The translations under genes and the position numbers were made by a program. The notes under the pieces were generated by a model, which was not told the DNA's origin, did no database searches, and saw only the letters and a list, made by a program, of their open reading frames with translations. Shown here piece after piece: positions 61,869 to 64,000 of a stretch of DNA of 64,000 nucleotides (within the stretch, counting starts at the first letter, position 1; each line of letters begins with the position of its first letter). The stretch spans positions 47,411-111,410 of the forward strand of contig CAJMLY010000005.1 in the NCBI GenBank assembly GCA_905214425.1. Reading direction: 5' to 3'. This stretch comes from an uncultured bacterium (GTDB lineage Bacteria > Actinomycetota > Coriobacteriia > Coriobacteriales > Coriobacteriaceae).

Positions 61869-62160
61869 AAAAAACCGTCCTCGGGCATGTGCATTGCCCA
61901 AGGACGGTTGAATTCCGCGGTACCACCTTGTTTGACCCGACGGATGTCTGGCCCGCCGCGCCCACTCTTTGCCCCTTGTCGCGAGGCTCACGGCTTCCCT
62001 ACTGGGGACATCGCCGCCACTGGCCGCACGCCCGTTGAGGTCGCTGCTCGGGAGTGAACGCTTAGCCCTTGCCACCGCAGGAAGGCTTGCAGCCCATGAC
62101 CTTCCCTCTCTTGCCGGCGACGCGACGGGCAAAACCCTCTCCGTCAACGCATTGGGCTAT
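61869..62160 (-). promoter_or_regulatory. T-box leader of pheST
   Basis: On the minus strand the T-box core GGTGGTACCGCGGAATTC (about 61910-61929) is followed by a terminator stem with arms AACCGTCC and GGACGGTT and TTTTTT (61869-61909). Uncharged tRNA-Phe would stabilise the antiterminator. A stem-I-like hairpin (GGAAGG/CCTTCC) and a candidate TTC specifier at 62056-62058 agree with Phe. The remaining bases to 62287 hold a probable promoter (TATCCT) and nothing else recognised. Confidence 0.9.
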
Positions 62161-62287
62161 AGGATAACACATTCTGCGAGCATATCGCCGCGTTCCGTTT
62201 TGTTCGTGCTGGGTACAAGGCAGGTAGCTGTGCAAACTGGCCGCGCAGCCGCTTACGGCGCTCGGCCTGCGAGATTAAGGATACGGT

Positions 62288-63871
62288 ATGGGAAAGAAAC
62301 TCGATAAGAAGGCCAAGGCCGCCGTGGCAAAGGCCGCCAAGGGCGTCAAGGCCGCTAAAGTCGACAAGGCCGTCAAAAAGTTCCGCAAACTCGAGGGCAA
62401 GCTGTGGACTCGCGAGTACCTGCTCAAGATTGCCGAGTTCGATGGAGCGACGATTGCTCCTGCCAACGGCGCCGCAGCGCGCGCCGACGCCATGGGAACC
62501 CTTGCCGGCGAGCATCACAAGCTACTGACCAGCGAGAAGTCCGTTGAGCTCGTACGCTCGTTAGCACGCGAGACGGTTGCAGGCGGACATGTAGACGACC
62601 CGCAGCTGCTCGACGAGATCCGCGTGCTCGGCCGCGACCAGCGCGAGGCAAGCGTTATTCCTACCGAGGAGGCCGAAGCCTGGACCAGGCTCACCTGCGA
62701 GGCCGACGCCGTGTGGCACAAGGCCAAGACGGCCAATGACTGGGCGAGCTTTGAGCCCTATGTGGATAGAATCGTCGCCCAGCTTAAGCATCAGGCCGAG
62801 CTCATGGACCCCAAGCGCGACCCATACGACGTTTGGCTCGACCAGTACGAGCGCGGCCTTTCCACCAAGAGCTTCGATGCGTTTTGCGACGAGGTCAAGG
62901 CGACGGTCGTGCCGCTCGTGCATGCCATCGGCGAGCGCGGCCAGCAGCCCGCTGCCGACTTTTTGCACGCCCGCGTGCCCGAGGCCGCCCAGCGCGCCAT
63001 GAGCTTCGACCTTATGAAGCTCGTCGGCCTGAACCTGAACGACACCACGCTTGCCTTTACCGAGCACCCGTTTAGCGAGGGCTTTGCCGTGGGTGACGCG
63101 CGCATCGCGACACACATCTACGAGGACGATTGCATCTCCAACGTCTACAGCATCATCCACGAGGCGGGGCACGCCATGTACAAGCTGGGCGTGAACCCCG
63201 CCTATGCGCGCACGTGCCTGGAGGGCGGCACCTCCATGGGCATCCACGAGAGCCAGAGCCGCTTCTTTGAGAACACCGTGGGTCGCAGCCGCGCCTTTAT
63301 GGGACCGCTGCTCGAGGTGCTGCGCCGCCACGCGCCCGAGGTCTACGGCGACGTTGACGAGGACACGCTCTACCGCGCCGTGAACATCGCGCAGCCGTCG
63401 TTGATCCGCACCGAGGCCGACGAGCTCACCTATCCGCTGCACGTTATGGTGCGCTACGAGATCGAGCGCATGCTGTTTGCCGGCGAGGCCACAGCCAAGG
63501 ACATCCCCGCGCTTTGGAACCGCTTCATGGATGAGTACCTGGGCATTCCCGTTCCCGACGACACGCACGGCTGCCTACAGGATACGCACTGGAGCGGCGG
63601 CTCGTTTGGCTACTTCCCCACCTATGCGCTGGGCAGCGCCTACGACGCCATGTTTGTGCCGGCCATGTGCCGCGACGGCGTCGACCTTACCGGCGCCTGC
63701 GCGAGCGGCGACCTGACACCCGTCCGCGCTTGGCTGGGCGAGCACATTTGGCAGTGGGGCCGCGCCAAGGACGCGCCGGAGCTCATCAAGGGCGCCTGCG
63801 GCATGGCGTTCGATGCCCGCTACTACTGCAGCTACCTCCAAGACAAGTTCACCACGCTCTACGAGCTGTAA
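62288..63871 (+). CDS. M32 family carboxypeptidase
   Basis: 527 residues. A zinc or cobalt metallocarboxypeptidase of the Taq carboxypeptidase family. The HExxH motif is in SIIHEAGHAMYKLG, the M32-specific IHESQSRFFEN follows, and GYFPTYALGS and the final DARYYCSYLQDKF match the family ends. The first 35 residues are an unusual Lys/Ala/Val-rich extension (KKLDKKAKAAVAKAAKGVKA). AAGGA six bases upstream supports this start. It probably trims peptides in the cytosol. Monocistronic. Confidence 0.94.
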   Translation: MGKKLDKKAKAAVAKAAKGVKAAKVDKAVKKFRKLEGKLWTREYLLKIAEFDGATIAPANGAAARADAMGTLAGEHHKLLTSEKSVELVRSLARETVAGGHVDDPQLLDEIRVLGRDQREASVIPTEEAEAWTRLTCEADAVWHKAKTANDWASFEPYVDRIVAQLKHQAELMDPKRDPYDVWLDQYERGLSTKSFDAFCDEVKATVVPLVHAIGERGQQPAADFLHARVPEAAQRAMSFDLMKLVGLNLNDTTLAFTEHPFSEGFAVGDARIATHIYEDDCISNVYSIIHEAGHAMYKLGVNPAYARTCLEGGTSMGIHESQSRFFENTVGRSRAFMGPLLEVLRRHAPEVYGDVDEDTLYRAVNIAQPSLIRTEADELTYPLHVMVRYEIERMLFAGEATAKDIPALWNRFMDEYLGIPVPDDTHGCLQDTHWSGGSFGYFPTYALGSAYDAMFVPAMCRDGVDLTGACASGDLTPVRAWLGEHIWQWGRAKDAPELIKGACGMAFDARYYCSYLQDKFTTLYEL

Positions 63872-63893
63872 GGCATAACCGACACGCCAACGC

Positions 63894-63935
63894 AAAGGGG
63901 ACGCCGCGGAACCAATCCGCAGCGTCCCCTTTTTT
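63894..63935 (+). terminator. Terminator of the M32 carboxypeptidase gene
   Basis: AAAGGGGACGCCGCGGA pairs with TCCGCAGCGTCCCCTTT around a short loop and runs into TTTTTT. Confidence 0.9.
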
Positions 63936-63938
63936 CAC

Positions 63939-63958
63939 CTAGTCGTTTAAGAACGTCC
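63939..63958. repeat. Second copy of the GGGACGTTCTT-type repeat
   Basis: This 20-base segment (CTAGTCGTTTAAGAACGTCC) is the exact reverse complement of 8703-8722. It lies directly after the terminator, and the window ends shortly after in an AGCCCG/CGGGCT hairpin. Confidence 0.8.
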
Positions 63959-64000
63959 ATTACAGTCGAAATTGTCAGCCCGGGACCGTCTCGGGCTACG

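Overview
The window is a high-GC chromosomal segment. Its content suggests a gut member of the Coriobacteriia, most likely Collinsella or a close relative. The grounds are GC-rich codon use, a Gram-positive tad pilus locus without a secretin, paired YhgE/Pip proteins, a T-box ahead of pheST, and families of short inverted repeats built on GTCCC/GGGAC. The genus is an inference from gene content and has not been tested. Most genes lie on the minus strand.

Layout. 1-8.6 kb: a partial MFS permease, an M20 amidohydrolase, an EamA permease and two adjoining YhgE/Pip giants. 8.6-13.9 kb: a hairpin-dense spacer, htpG, a GNAT enzyme and a polysaccharide length-control trio (Wzz-like, BY-kinase, PHP phosphatase) with no glycosyltransferases beside it. 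13.9-20.7 kb: a PhoR/PhoB-like pair behind a lone pstB, a second two-component system, and a divergent D,D-carboxypeptidase. 20.7-24.4 kb: tRNA-Ser, a large TPR protein of unknown role and three tRNA-Arg genes with duplicated and inverted tRNA pieces. 24.4-35 kb: serS, proC, rlmH, an SPFH protein, a 219-bp terminal-inverted-repeat element, tRNA-Leu, the tatD-rsmA-metG-rsmI group and a GH5-like protein. 35-45.3 kb: tRNA-Phe and a twelve-gene tad operon (cpaB, cpaE, tadA, tadB, tadC, flp, minor pilin-like genes, tadG-like, DUF192). 45.5-49.4 kb: rsgA, then an AT-rich island holding an HTH/DUF2975 pair and a divergent cassette (thioredoxin-like, secreted two-cysteine protein, small membrane protein), then two tandem copies of a probable small RNA. 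49.4-64 kb: a calcium-type P-ATPase, pyk, a putative zinc phospholipase C, a nickel/cobalt ECF transporter under a NikR-type operator, pheT, pheS with T-box, and an M32 carboxypeptidase.

How it fits together. Translation functions are frequent (serS, metG, pheST, rsmA, rsmI, rlmH, rsgA, four kinds of tRNA). Surface functions form the second theme: tad pilus, polysaccharide export control, D,D-carboxypeptidase and YhgE proteins.

The most unusual signals are four. First, at tRNA-Ser, tRNA-Arg and tRNA-Phe an inverted copy of that tRNA's own T-arm follows the terminator; at Arg and Phe there is also an array of tiny hairpins closed by a second copy of the tRNA 3' end. Second, the AT-rich cassette looks like a disulfide-containing secreted peptide system. 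Third, the tandem small-RNA candidates have different but fully paired terminator stems. Fourth, the GH5-like protein appears to have lost its acid/base glutamate.
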